From Alteromonas aquimaris (GTDB taxonomy: Bacteria; Pseudomonadota; Gammaproteobacteria; Enterobacterales; Alteromonadaceae): a DNA stretch of 64,000 nucleotides. Of the stretch, positions 45,006 through 54,774 are shown in pieces. Made by a program: the position numbers and the translations under genes. Under the pieces are notes generated by a model. The model ran no database searches. It saw only the letters and a list, made by a program, of their open reading frames with translations, and was not told where the DNA came from. The stretch covers positions 484,688 to 548,687 of the forward strand of contig NZ_JAPFRD010000005.1 of assembly GCF_026183695.1 (NCBI RefSeq), read 5' to 3'. Within the stretch, counting starts at the first letter, position 1. Each line of letters opens with the position of its first letter.

Positions 45006-47634
45006 TGAGAACTACGAAAGCGCAAAGACTATTTTCTTAGAATATTTAGAATTAAACGAAAAGAAAAGCCTGTCATGGCTAATAGGTCGTTGTGGGCTAA
45101 ATACCCCCCTGTTCAATACGGTAATGGCATTGATTAAACAAGATGCGACCGAAGAAGCGGTGGCTTTATCACCCATTTGTGAGTCAATATTGGAATCCAG
45201 TCTGCTAGCTAGTTATCAGGCGAGTTACGGAAATTACCGCGTAAAAGAATTGATTGGTCAGGGAGGTATGGGAAATGTATTTCTCGGCGAACGTGATGAT
45301 GGTGAATTTACAAAAAAAGTTGCGATTAAAGTAGGACAGTTTCGTCTTCAAACAGAGCATCACCGTGCTCGTTTTTTACTGGAAAGACAAACGCTAGCCG
45401 ATCTTGAACATACAGCAATCTGTCGATTGTTAGACGGGGGAACGACGGATAAAGGTAATCCCTATATTGTGATGGAATACATTGATGGCGTACCAATCAC
45501 TCAGTTTTGTACTGAAAATAGACTGTTAATTCACGACCGCCTAAAACTTTTTATAAAAGTGTGCGAGGGGGTTCAATATGCTCACTCCCACTCAGTTATC
45601 CACCGCGATATAAAACCGGATAATATTTTAGTTACGAAAGAAGGCGATCCAAAATTGATAGACTTTGGGGTTGTCCGATTAATCACAAATACTGATGAGG
45701 TGTTTGTGAAAGAGGTCCACGATACAACTAATATTTATACTCCAGCCTATGCAAGCCCAGAACAACTATTGGGGAAAAAACTCACTACGGCTACTGATAT
45801 CTATTCACTTGGTATTGTTTTATACACCCTATTAACAGGGAACAAACCATTTCCCCATACAACACTTTCTCCGGCAGATATTGAGAAAACGCGCTTAGCG
45901 CCCCCTGCGCCTATAATGGAATCAAGGAATAAGAGTGATAATTGGCTAGCTCTTTTGGATAAGGGCGAGCGTTTGAACGATCTTCAAGCTATCGTGAATA
46001 AAGCTATGTCTTACGATATTCACGGGCGTTACGAAACCATTGCGCAATTCACAAACGACATAAAATGCTTTTTGAATGATAAACCTGTGTCGGCGATAAA
46101 ATCAGGGTTATTACATCGGTCAGTTCTTTGGCAACGACGGCATAAGTTTGCCAGTTTAATGATTGTTTTTTGTTCTATTTTAATCGTTTCCTCAATAACG
46201 CTCTTGGGTTATAAGAACGAACAGTTGGCATATGAGAGAGATATTGCTAAGAGTGAATCGCAAAGAGCGGAAGCAATAAACGAACTTCTTCTTAAAGCGT
46301 TTAAACAGGTTGATCCATATAATGCTAATGGGCAGATAATATCGGCTAAGGATGTATTAAAACTGGCGAGTGCTGAAGTCATGACGCTCAATGAAAAGGC
46401 CCCCCACCTTCAACTTGCCTTGCATAAAAGTATTGGTGAGGTTTACTTAAATTTGTCCAGTTATAAAGAAGCAAGGTGGCATCTTTCAAGAGCGATGGCC
46501 AACATAAGTGAACAAGCAACGTACCGAGGTGTACAGGAACACATTTTAATGGGTACTGTGGAGTTGGGGTTAGGTAACTTAGAGTCCGCTACAGCCTATA
46601 CTGAAAAAGCCTATCAGCGTATTCACCCTAGCGATTCACGCAAAAGTAGACTTCAGTTAGCTGATGTATATCACTTGCAAGGAAAAATTTTCCAGAAAAA
46701 AGCCCAGTGGAATGACTCTATCATGGCTTATCAGAAGGCTAAAAGCATTTACTCATCGTATGGTGATGCTAAAAGAAAATTGATTCGAAACAACGTTTTT
46801 CTTGCCGAAGCGCAAATTTACAACCGATCGTTTGAAGAGGCGGAAAAAGCTTTACTCATATTGCAGCAGCAATTTAAGCACGAGATGCGTACACTTTCTC
46901 CGGACTATGCCCAAATACAAGCAACCATAGGTCTTCTATATTGGTATCAGAATAGATGGGAAGAAGCAGAAAATTTATTCGCTGAACAATTAAACAGAGT
47001 GAAGTTACTTTATGGTGATTATTCAGATTTAAGAGTGAATACCGCTGCAATGATGGCGACGGTAAAACGCATGCTGAAAAAGATTGACGAATCACTTTTC
47101 TACCATGAGTTAGCTATTCACATAACAGAAAAGAAATATGGCGAACAGCATTTGAAAATGGCTGGGCTTCTAATTAATTATGGAAGTTTACTTGAGAAAA
47201 ACGGAAAATTTAGTGAAGCCGAATCGACACTAGAGCGCGCTTTAGAATTGGCGAGAATAAATTATGGAGAGAATCACGATACTACGAATTATGCAAAATG
47301 GACCTTGGGTGTAGCAAAAGGTCGTCTTGGAAAATTGGAAGATTGTGTAATGTTATTGATTCAGGCAGAAAATTTTTTTCGAGGCAATTATGATTCAACT
47401 GAATACCCTATTGCCGAAATACAACAAGCAATAGGAATCGCCTATTTCTTTAGTAAAAAGTTACACGAAGCAGAACAATACTTACAGAAAAGCCAAAAAA
47501 ATGTTGCGCGACGGGAGAACGCAAACGAGATTATCTTAAATGAAAATTTACGGTATTTGACTAAAATATATGAAACTCTTGGCAAGCAAGAAGAATCTGC
47601 TACTGCAAATCATCTAGTTGAACAGCTCTTGTGA
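44998..47634 (+). CDS. membrane Ser/Thr protein kinase with TPR region
   Basis: An 878-residue PknB-type kinase. Domain order: short helical N-terminus (1-75), kinase domain (about 80-355) with GQGGMGNVF loop, Lys near 111 in VAIKV, HRDIKPDN near 202-209 and DFG near 222, one transmembrane helix (about 383-404), then a long TPR-like helical region (about 425-860) with repeats such as LGNLESATAYTEKAYQ and GKFSEAESTLERALELA. The TPR part would be extracytoplasmic and may sense a ligand. The start overlaps the sigma factor gene; ATG 44998 follows GAAG, while ATG 44983 has no ribosome site. The likely substrate is the sigma factor. Confidence 0.93.
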   Translation: MLDENYESAKTIFLEYLELNEKKSLSWLIGRCGLNTPLFNTVMALIKQDATEEAVALSPICESILESSLLASYQASYGNYRVKELIGQGGMGNVFLGERDDGEFTKKVAIKVGQFRLQTEHHRARFLLERQTLADLEHTAICRLLDGGTTDKGNPYIVMEYIDGVPITQFCTENRLLIHDRLKLFIKVCEGVQYAHSHSVIHRDIKPDNILVTKEGDPKLIDFGVVRLITNTDEVFVKEVHDTTNIYTPAYASPEQLLGKKLTTATDIYSLGIVLYTLLTGNKPFPHTTLSPADIEKTRLAPPAPIMESRNKSDNWLALLDKGERLNDLQAIVNKAMSYDIHGRYETIAQFTNDIKCFLNDKPVSAIKSGLLHRSVLWQRRHKFASLMIVFCSILIVSSITLLGYKNEQLAYERDIAKSESQRAEAINELLLKAFKQVDPYNANGQIISAKDVLKLASAEVMTLNEKAPHLQLALHKSIGEVYLNLSSYKEARWHLSRAMANISEQATYRGVQEHILMGTVELGLGNLESATAYTEKAYQRIHPSDSRKSRLQLADVYHLQGKIFQKKAQWNDSIMAYQKAKSIYSSYGDAKRKLIRNNVFLAEAQIYNRSFEEAEKALLILQQQFKHEMRTLSPDYAQIQATIGLLYWYQNRWEEAENLFAEQLNRVKLLYGDYSDLRVNTAAMMATVKRMLKKIDESLFYHELAIHITEKKYGEQHLKMAGLLINYGSLLEKNGKFSEAESTLERALELARINYGENHDTTNYAKWTLGVAKGRLGKLEDCVMLLIQAENFFRGNYDSTEYPIAEIQQAIGIAYFFSKKLHEAEQYLQKSQKNVARRENANEIILNENLRYLTKIYETLGKQEESATANHLVEQLL

Positions 47635-47642
47635 CTAAGTGA

Positions 47643-47661
47643 GCCCAGCTAGAAGCTGGGC
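47643..47661. terminator. hairpin between converging kinase and esterase genes
   Basis: GCCCAGCT (47643-47650) pairs perfectly with AGCTGGGC (47654-47661) around loop AGA, 8 bp after the kinase stop. No T run follows, so it is only a possible terminator. Confidence 0.45.
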
Positions 47662-47670
47662 CATACCAAA

Positions 47671-48813
47671 CTATCTCTTCGTACCTGAGAAAACTCCCAA
47701 TGTAGGGGAGTCATAAGTGACGCGATTTATGTAACCATCTTCATCGCGAGTAAACTCAACTGTTAACCCCGGAATCATTTTACTGAAAAATAAATTTGTC
47801 TGCTGTGGGTACATCTCAAAACTATTAAAACCGGTTATTTGTGCAACCAGCATATCGTCTTTTAGTTGCACTGACATCGCGACGCCTGGGAAGAAATCGT
47901 ATGTACCAATGTAATCCTTTAATACCTCTTCAGGTAAATTAAGTGCTTTGATGTCACTAAACACATGCCGTAAGCCTTTATTAAAAGATGGGGCGACCAT
48001 AGTATTATGGGCTTCCCCTTCAATTTCCCGATCTTCAATTAGCAAGTTCGTATAGCTCCGTGCCTCGATAGTATTTACAAAAGCGTAAAATGGCGCTTTT
48101 GTCGTTTCTACGGATTCAAGTTCTCCGACGCTAAGGAACAACTTGGTGTTTAAATCCGTATTTGAATAGGCATATTTCGCCTCTTCATTAAAGATCATAT
48201 AATTGTCCCAGGCAAGGTAGGGTGAAGCTACGATATAGTTATCAAAGAGCGCCTGATGATTGAAAAGTGTATCCAATGCAAATAGTCCGCTAAGAGACCA
48301 TGACACCAGCGTTTCGTGTTCAGTATTCACGTTCAGATTTTGATTGATGCGGGGCTTTAATTCGTTCAGCAACATCGCTCGAAAATTACCTGCGCCCCCA
48401 GAATTGGGGTACTCGACAACAGTTGTTGGAGAGTAATCGCGAATTCTTTTGGTTCCGTCCGAGTCAGCCCCCTCATATCCAATACCGACGATGATTGTAT
48501 CCGGGAGCATCGAGTTGAAACTGGTCGCATGATCTAATGAGTGCACAAAATAGTCGGCGTCTAACAAGTAAAAAACTGGATATCCACCTTCTTTTTTCGC
48601 ATCATAATTTTCTGGAAGAAGGATATAGATACTGAAAGTTTCATCAACATAATGAGATTCAAGTTTTCGCTCCATTGCGTCTGGAATAACCAGTTTCTTC
48701 TTGAAGTGTTTTAATTTATCGGATTTGTTTTGTAAAAGAGACTGCTGTGAGTGAGTATCAGCAACTGTATAGCCACTTGCAAAGATTATTAACGCTACTG
48801 CTAAAAATTTCAT
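47671..48813 (-). CDS. exported alpha/beta-hydrolase esterase (esterase D-like)
   Basis: A 380-residue secreted or periplasmic protein (signal peptide to about Ala18). It resembles the putative-esterase family that includes enterochelin esterases: IYILLPENYDAKKEGGYPVFYLLD, a nucleophile elbow SWSLSGLFAL with the probable Ser in the LSG part, and VASPYLAWDN downstream. A C-terminal 90-residue segment is beta-rich. It converges with the kinase gene. Substrate unknown; it may be a member of the ECF regulon or unrelated. Confidence 0.85.
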   Translation of the reverse strand: MKFLAVALIIFASGYTVADTHSQQSLLQNKSDKLKHFKKKLVIPDAMERKLESHYVDETFSIYILLPENYDAKKEGGYPVFYLLDADYFVHSLDHATSFNSMLPDTIIVGIGYEGADSDGTKRIRDYSPTTVVEYPNSGGAGNFRAMLLNELKPRINQNLNVNTEHETLVSWSLSGLFALDTLFNHQALFDNYIVASPYLAWDNYMIFNEEAKYAYSNTDLNTKLFLSVGELESVETTKAPFYAFVNTIEARSYTNLLIEDREIEGEAHNTMVAPSFNKGLRHVFSDIKALNLPEEVLKDYIGTYDFFPGVAMSVQLKDDMLVAQITGFNSFEMYPQQTNLFFSKMIPGLTVEFTRDEDGYINRVTYDSPTLGVFSGTKR

Positions 48814-49058
48814 TTCAATTCCTCTGTTTGTAATAGGTAGTCAAACTTCTACCTACTGTTACTAAACGCGGAAAAGAAGAAAAAAACGGTTCAAATTTAT
48901 TAGTTTTAAGAAAAGAAAAATCCGCTTATGGGCACTCAGGGAGGTCATAATTCCAATGTGGTTAACACGCTAACAGCAGCGTACAGCAAAAGTGAATATG
49001 ACGATTGGGTTGAGGATGCGACTCTTTTTTATACATCCGAGCTAAAGTGTTTATACAA

Positions 49059-51044
49059 TCATGCAGTCTCAGTATCTTTTACTTCGTAGATCTCCAGCCA
49101 ATCTGCGGTTTCTCTTATTGAATCTGTGGTCAATTCCATTAAAAGTTCGTCTATGTCAGACATTGAGGCCTCAGTACGCTTAAGCTCAAGCAGTTGCTTG
49201 TTGTAGATCAGAAATACTTCGCGAGAACTGAGCGAACGCTGCGCGGAAATTTCGAACTCTGCATGATTACGAATGGCAAATGCGGTAGTGCCCAGAATGG
49301 GAAGCCACGTGGCCAGTAATCCTAAAAATTTAGACAGGGGATAACTTTCGGGCCCCCAAATGCCAAGCAGAATTTTTACGCCGATGATGAGAATTGTACT
49401 CCAGAACATCAGTTCGCTGAGATGCGCTAAACGATGTCCCAGTAGCTTCATGGAAATAGCATTTTGCGTATGATACTGGTATTGCCTGGCCACCCATTGG
49501 CCTCTGGAAAAATGAATAGCATCGTTGATGTATGCTCTGTCGACGGTATGCCCAGAGAAACCTACCCAGCGCACAACGGTCTCAATATACAGATATGCCC
49601 AACATCTTTCAGGCCCACCATGTCCAAGAAGGTTACGGCCGACAATTTGTTCACGATCGCGAAAACGACGCATAGGATAATTTGTTCCAAAGAACGACAG
49701 AAACAGGGTAGGGCGTAAAAACTCTGCTATGCATCGGTACTCTAGCCATTTGTCATGCAGACTACGCTTATGGTCCTTCCGGTAGAGCCAGTAAATCACA
49801 ACCAGGATACTCATTTCAGCGATGGCAAAAATAAGCGGCAGAGTAAAGTATTTACTTTTGTCAGCAAAGGCGATAGCCAAAGATGCGATAATAAGCGCTG
49901 ACGCTGCGAGGACGTAGATGAAGACAAAGATACTTCTATGTATGGAAGCGTAATGAGATGCTAATCGGTCTGCGCGCAGATAAGCAGCATAGTAGCGGTG
50001 ACTGGACAGATTCTGAAAGTGTTCACACATATGGCTGACATTTGTCTTAATTTCGGCTTCAACAGGCAATTGTTTGTCTAGCTTAGATAGCTCCTCATTC
50101 AATTGATCGGTGGAGATAAACCACGATTTAAGCAGTGAGAACCCGTAGTGGAGCGGATTGAAGTGGCTGCGTTCAATTTCGATTGGGCCACTACCGTTAA
50201 AATCAACTTCTGCTGTATGCTCTTTGCATTCAACCGATTCTTTGGCGTAAGTATCAAATTTAGCTAAAATTTTATCTGCCAGCGGCAGCGAGGTGTGAGG
50301 ATCAGACTGGGCTAATATGGTATCAAACAGCAAAATATGATTGAGCCATTGATTGAGCGAAGAAACATTTAGCGGTTCCTGGCTTTGACCGTTTTCGGTT
50401 GAAAAAATCAGCCGAACGTTATCCGAATGTTCAGTATCAATCCATATGACGGGGATCTTGGCTTTGTATGCCTGCGCTACCGTATAGGTGGTACCGAATC
50501 CATCGCGTTTTTGCCCGTCATACAAGGCAACTACCAGATCACAGTTTTTAATTAACGACTCACCACAGTTTTTGTACGCCTGGTCTGCATTTTTTCTTTG
50601 TCCATCTAACTCGAGCACCCGGCTGTGTTTGGACTGATAGCCGGCTGCTTGCAACAAAGCATAAAATTCTTGTTTTGACGCCTCGTCGAAATCAGTAGCG
50701 TATTCCTCCGCCTTAAAAGGGAGGATGCAAGAAAGTTCAAACTTATTTTTTACTAAGCTGGATTCTACCAATAGCCTGTCCGCACCATCTGCCAAGGAAG
50801 AAATTACTCTAAGGATGGGGGGCGTTGCAGCGTATAACCTGCGCGCGTGAGGATGTTGATAGCATTTTGCCAACTCTGTGTAAATTAGATCATATATTGA
50901 CTCGATTTGTTGACTTAGCTTAGCGTTAGTAATTGAAATATTGTCATGCTTGCGGTGACCTGCTACAGCCACTCTCAGGGTCATAGGCACCAGCGGGGTG
51001 CTAGCAAAGTACTGATAGGAATTTTCGTGGCGAGCATGTTCCAT
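49059..51044 (-). CDS. SLOG-like nucleotide sensor fused to SLATT-like membrane region
   Basis: A 661-residue protein starting at ATG 51044 with GGAG 5 nt upstream; a longer frame to 51197 lacks such a site. The N-terminal 260 residues look like a SLOG/Rossmannoid ligand-binding domain: LRVAVAGHRKHD strand and loop, SSLADGADRLLVE, CILPFKAEEYATDF, then SLIKNCDLVVALYDGQKRDG, GTTYTVAQAYKAKIPVIWID. A helical linker leads to two transmembrane helices (about 366-388, 398-419), a cytoplasmic part with WLEYRCIAEFLRP, and two more helices (about 541-562, 571-591) ahead of an AFAIRNHAEFE segment. This order is like SLATT effectors, proposed to form membrane pores on sensing a nucleotide signal. It is divergent from the STAND gene. 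Confidence 0.75.
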   Translation of the reverse strand: MEHARHENSYQYFASTPLVPMTLRVAVAGHRKHDNISITNAKLSQQIESIYDLIYTELAKCYQHPHARRLYAATPPILRVISSLADGADRLLVESSLVKNKFELSCILPFKAEEYATDFDEASKQEFYALLQAAGYQSKHSRVLELDGQRKNADQAYKNCGESLIKNCDLVVALYDGQKRDGFGTTYTVAQAYKAKIPVIWIDTEHSDNVRLIFSTENGQSQEPLNVSSLNQWLNHILLFDTILAQSDPHTSLPLADKILAKFDTYAKESVECKEHTAEVDFNGSGPIEIERSHFNPLHYGFSLLKSWFISTDQLNEELSKLDKQLPVEAEIKTNVSHMCEHFQNLSSHRYYAAYLRADRLASHYASIHRSIFVFIYVLAASALIIASLAIAFADKSKYFTLPLIFAIAEMSILVVIYWLYRKDHKRSLHDKWLEYRCIAEFLRPTLFLSFFGTNYPMRRFRDREQIVGRNLLGHGGPERCWAYLYIETVVRWVGFSGHTVDRAYINDAIHFSRGQWVARQYQYHTQNAISMKLLGHRLAHLSELMFWSTILIIGVKILLGIWGPESYPLSKFLGLLATWLPILGTTAFAIRNHAEFEISAQRSLSSREVFLIYNKQLLELKRTEASMSDIDELLMELTTDSIRETADWLEIYEVKDTETA

Positions 51045-51181
51045 CACTTCTCCATTAAGCTTCAAAATATAGCACCTGGGCGAACAGGCAGTTAGAAGGT
51101 ATGTCACCGATGACGAAAATCCACTTCCGGTAGCGCAGCAAAATTTGATATGCAAAAAACCGCAATTCTTTCTTTTTATAG

Positions 51182-51210
51182 CAGTTACTCCTTTCATTTA
51201 ACAGTAACTG
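51182..51210. promoter_or_regulatory. inverted repeat in the divergent promoter region
   Basis: CAGTTACT (51182-51189) and AGTAACTG (51203-51210) form a perfect 8-bp inverted repeat 13 bp apart, and ACAGTAACTGT (51201-51211) is itself a nearly perfect dyad. They lie in the 206-bp space between the SLOG-SLATT and STAND genes and could be an operator controlling both. Confidence 0.45.
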
Positions 51211-51250
51211 TACTAATCTAGTTGTATGTTTTTTGTCCAGCGAGAGCGTA

Positions 51251-54200
51251 ATGGCCCAGTGCCGTATTTTCGTATCATCTCCTGGGGACGTTGCTGTAGA
51301 GAGGACACTGGTTGGCAGTGTAGTTGAGCGACTCAAAGCTAAATTTGGTCACAGAAGTCACATCAAATTGATATTATGGGAGCAACTGCCATTAAACGCT
51401 TCTGACTCCTTTCAGCCCCAGTTGCCGGCTTCTTCAGAGTGTGAGCTGTTTCTGCTCATTCTATGGAAGCGGATTGGCACACCGCTGCCCGATTCAGCAT
51501 TGCCAGATGGGTATGACGGCCCGATTACGGGCACTGAGTTTGAATTTCTATCCGCATTAAAGAGTCAAAAAAATAAGGGTAAACCTACCATTTGGGTATA
51601 CCGAAAAATTAACCCCAATAAGAAATCTGGCTTAGATGAAGTGGATATTTTTTTTGAAAAATATTTCCTTGACTCACAGCAACGTCTATCTAAAGCATTT
51701 CACCAGTTCAATACGACTACTGACTTTGAATATCAATTGGAAGCACATCTGAATATTTGGCTCGATGAAAATCTGCCAACGGTTAGTGATGACGAACTGC
51801 TGAAGATTGAAAAATGGCAAAGTGGCAACCCGTATCTGGGACTCAAGCCTTTTAGATTCTCCCAGGCGAATGTCTTTCGGGGGCGCGCGGCTGCCGTAGC
51901 AGAAAGCATCGAACGGCTAAAATCAAAATCCGCCCAAGGTCATCCTTTTTTGTTAATAATGGGGATGAGTGGGTCAGGTAAATCGAGTTTATTGCGGGCA
52001 GGCATTCTACCCAGCCTATATACGCCGCAAATGGTCCCGGCAGTGAAACAATTCTATCGCGGCATTATGCGTCCTGCCGATGTTCAGGGCGATCCGTTTG
52101 CTGGACTGATATCCGCACTAAGCGCTAAGTCTGCTGGTTACCTTATCGATGATGATGATAAACCGGCTATGCTTGAGCTGTGTAAAAATGAGTCAGATAA
52201 GTTTATTGAGTATCTGGGCAACGCGTTGCAGAAATGGCCTCCACACAGTCAACTGGTGATAGGCATTGACCAGTTCGAGGAGCTTTACAACGCCTCCTCG
52301 ATTGATATCGAAACACAACGCGCTTTTGCTCGTATAGTTCAGCGTTTAGTTGATCAACTAAACGTATGGGTGGTGGTGACGCTGCGTAGCGATTGTTATC
52401 ACTTTTTAACCGACACCCCCGAACTGCTTGAGCTTAAACAAGATGGTGGTCAGCTAGATTTACAGCCGCCGGCACTTTTCAATATTAAACAAATGATAAC
52501 AGAGCCTGCAGAGTTAGCCGGTTTGCAGTTTGAGCAAGGGCATGACGGCGAATTACCTCTGGATGAGGTCATTGCCCAGAGTGCGGCTAAATCTCCTGAG
52601 AGTCTTCCTTTGTTGGAATTTACCTTAAGCCAATTGTATGAAAAACGCAGCGCAAGCGGACTACTAACGTTTGCATGCTATGAATCGATAGGCGGAATAG
52701 AAGGCGCCATTGCCAGTCATGCAGAACATGTTTTCGAACAGTTTAAACCGGCAGTTAAAGCCCGTTTTTCCACTATTTTTAATCAGCTTGTTACCAGTGT
52801 CTCAGACGGTCGTTACTCACGTCACTGGGCTTACCTGGCAGAGTTATGTCGTAACAAGCATTCAAAAGCGCTTGTAGAGGGTTTTTTAGAGGCGCGTTTG
52901 CTGGTATCTGAGTGCAACCCAAAAGGAATTGAAGTGGTTACTCTCGTTCATGAATCGCTATTTCGTCACTGGCCACGTTTGGCAGAGTATTTGGAAAAAA
53001 ACAAACGACTTCTGCATTTACGCAATGAAATTGATCAACAAGTTAAACGCTGGTTGGCCAACGGCAAAGATCCGGCTTTACTGCTAAATGCAGGAAAGCC
53101 ATTGGAAGACGGGAAGGCTTTACTTAAAAGCCCATTAGCCCTGGACAAAGAAGCGCGCCAGCTCATTCTTTTGTCGGTCAAACGGGCGAATTACAATAAA
53201 CGCATACAATGGAGCGCGGTTGCGGCGCTGGTTCTCATCACGCTATATGCCACGTGGGCATCAGTATCAGCCACACAAAGCCAACGCATAGCAGAAACAA
53301 GCCTGGCAAAAAGTCAGGATCTAATAGGTTTTTTGGTGGGCGATTTATACAGTCAGCTGAGTAAGCTTGGCCGCTTGGATGTCATGCAAAGTATTGGTCA
53401 AAAAGCGTTAAATTATTTCGTAGAGTTAGATCCCAAACGCGCGACGAATGAAGATATCGCTAATCGAAGCAAAACGTTGTATCAAATTGGTAGCGTTTAC
53501 ATAGAGTTGAATCAACATGAGTCAGCCCTTGAAGCCTTCGCTGAAAGTAGAAAGTTGCTGGAATTACTGACCCGGGAAAATCCAGATAATTATGAATACC
53601 TGTTCGAATATTCTCAGGCTACCTACTGGGTCGGCTATACCTATTGGCTGGGAAAACACTTTGCGAAGGCTCAGCAATTTTTTGAGCAGTATCTTGATAT
53701 CGCCAATAATTTAGTTGCATTAAAACCGAATGATAGTAGCGCCAAAATGGAAGTTTCCTATGCGCTTTCCAATCTTGGTACCATGGCGGGAAGTCTGAAT
53801 AAACATGAGCTGGCTAAGGAGTATTTTCAAGCATCAATTGCCAATAGTGAAACCATATTAGCGCGCGAACCGGACCACGATGACGCCCTCTGGTCACAGG
53901 CCGATGCAAATTCATGGCTAGGCAATGCTTACCGGAAGCAATTGGATTTAAAAAAAGCGCTGAAATACTACCAGGACGAACAGCGGGTTTTTAAGTCGCT
54001 AGTAAAACAGTCGTATAGCTATCACAATCGCTACGATTTGCTTCTTGCAACCAATCGTATCTTGGGTTTAAAGAGTTATCTGGGGCAATATGACAAAGCG
54101 CTCGAAGGGTATTATGCGTTACTGAACGATATTAAGTATTTAGTAAATCATGATCCCGACAATAGCCGGTGGCGTCATACTCACGTCATTTTGCTGGCCG

Positions 54201-54676
54201 ACATTGCAAAAAATGAATTTTTGCAGGGAAACTGGTTAAAAGCAAAGCAGTACTTTAAAAGAAGCTTTCGAATTACTCCTAGCCTGCCAACAAATATAGA
54301 ACGAATCTGGGTAGATGATTACGCTGAGCGTCACTATTGGTATTGGCGATTTCTGTATGCTCAGGGTGAAACTAAACAAGCCCAAATAGTGGGCAACCAA
54401 ATCATGTCATTATCGAGCAAACCAGCTAAAGTTTGGCAAATTCGCTATGCAAGCAGAAGTGCACAGCCCGTTGATTTTGAAAACGCCAGGAAAAAAACAG
54501 ACATCGCTGGGCCGGACGCGTTGATTGCCTATCTCGAATACGCCATTGCCAATAATGATGATGAAACCAGCCGAAAGCTTGCGTCCTACGTCCCAGAAGA
54601 AATGTGGAAAAATTTTGATTTAAAAGAGCTGAAACTTTTACTTCCGCCTAAAGAGTTGAGCCTTTCCCAGCAATAG
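51251..54676 (+). CDS. DUF4062-STAND NTPase-TPR protein
   Basis: An 1141-residue multidomain protein. Order: N-terminal DUF4062-like (TIR-like) domain, about 1-165, opening AQCRIFVSSPGDVAVER; nSTAND1-type NTPase (about 190-600) with NPYLGLKPF, Walker A GMSGSGKSS near 238-246, Walker B LVIGIDQFEELY near 335-346; a transmembrane helix near 652-672; and at least six TPR-like repeats (about 690-1040). STAND proteins oligomerise on ligand binding, and this class often acts in signalling or phage sensing. ATG 51251 keeps the DUF4062 domain whole; a TTG at 51233 is an alternative. The TPR part would sit outside the membrane if the helix is real. Confidence 0.85.
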   Translation: MAQCRIFVSSPGDVAVERTLVGSVVERLKAKFGHRSHIKLILWEQLPLNASDSFQPQLPASSECELFLLILWKRIGTPLPDSALPDGYDGPITGTEFEFLSALKSQKNKGKPTIWVYRKINPNKKSGLDEVDIFFEKYFLDSQQRLSKAFHQFNTTTDFEYQLEAHLNIWLDENLPTVSDDELLKIEKWQSGNPYLGLKPFRFSQANVFRGRAAAVAESIERLKSKSAQGHPFLLIMGMSGSGKSSLLRAGILPSLYTPQMVPAVKQFYRGIMRPADVQGDPFAGLISALSAKSAGYLIDDDDKPAMLELCKNESDKFIEYLGNALQKWPPHSQLVIGIDQFEELYNASSIDIETQRAFARIVQRLVDQLNVWVVVTLRSDCYHFLTDTPELLELKQDGGQLDLQPPALFNIKQMITEPAELAGLQFEQGHDGELPLDEVIAQSAAKSPESLPLLEFTLSQLYEKRSASGLLTFACYESIGGIEGAIASHAEHVFEQFKPAVKARFSTIFNQLVTSVSDGRYSRHWAYLAELCRNKHSKALVEGFLEARLLVSECNPKGIEVVTLVHESLFRHWPRLAEYLEKNKRLLHLRNEIDQQVKRWLANGKDPALLLNAGKPLEDGKALLKSPLALDKEARQLILLSVKRANYNKRIQWSAVAALVLITLYATWASVSATQSQRIAETSLAKSQDLIGFLVGDLYSQLSKLGRLDVMQSIGQKALNYFVELDPKRATNEDIANRSKTLYQIGSVYIELNQHESALEAFAESRKLLELLTRENPDNYEYLFEYSQATYWVGYTYWLGKHFAKAQQFFEQYLDIANNLVALKPNDSSAKMEVSYALSNLGTMAGSLNKHELAKEYFQASIANSETILAREPDHDDALWSQADANSWLGNAYRKQLDLKKALKYYQDEQRVFKSLVKQSYSYHNRYDLLLATNRILGLKSYLGQYDKALEGYYALLNDIKYLVNHDPDNSRWRHTHVILLADIAKNEFLQGNWLKAKQYFKRSFRITPSLPTNIERIWVDDYAERHYWYWRFLYAQGETKQAQIVGNQIMSLSSKPAKVWQIRYASRSAQPVDFENARKKTDIAGPDALIAYLEYAIANNDDETSRKLASYVPEEMWKNFDLKELKLLLPPKELSLSQQ

Positions 54677-54774
54677 TGCGGAAAATACACAAGCTGTAGG
54701 AATAGGTCATTGCTTTTAAAGAAGATGAGCATGAATTTATTGTGTGCTTACTTAACAAAAAAACAGGAGCTTTT

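Noticed and set aside
48928..49089. A 53-codon forward frame overlapping the 3' end of the SLOG-SLATT gene
   Set aside because: It has an ATG and acidic, protein-like composition, but no ribosome site, no recognised motif, and it overlaps a better gene.
51045..51197. Extended N-terminus of the SLOG-SLATT protein
   Set aside because: Cys-rich, unlike the rest of the protein, without a suitable ribosome site, while 51044 has GGAG at the right distance.
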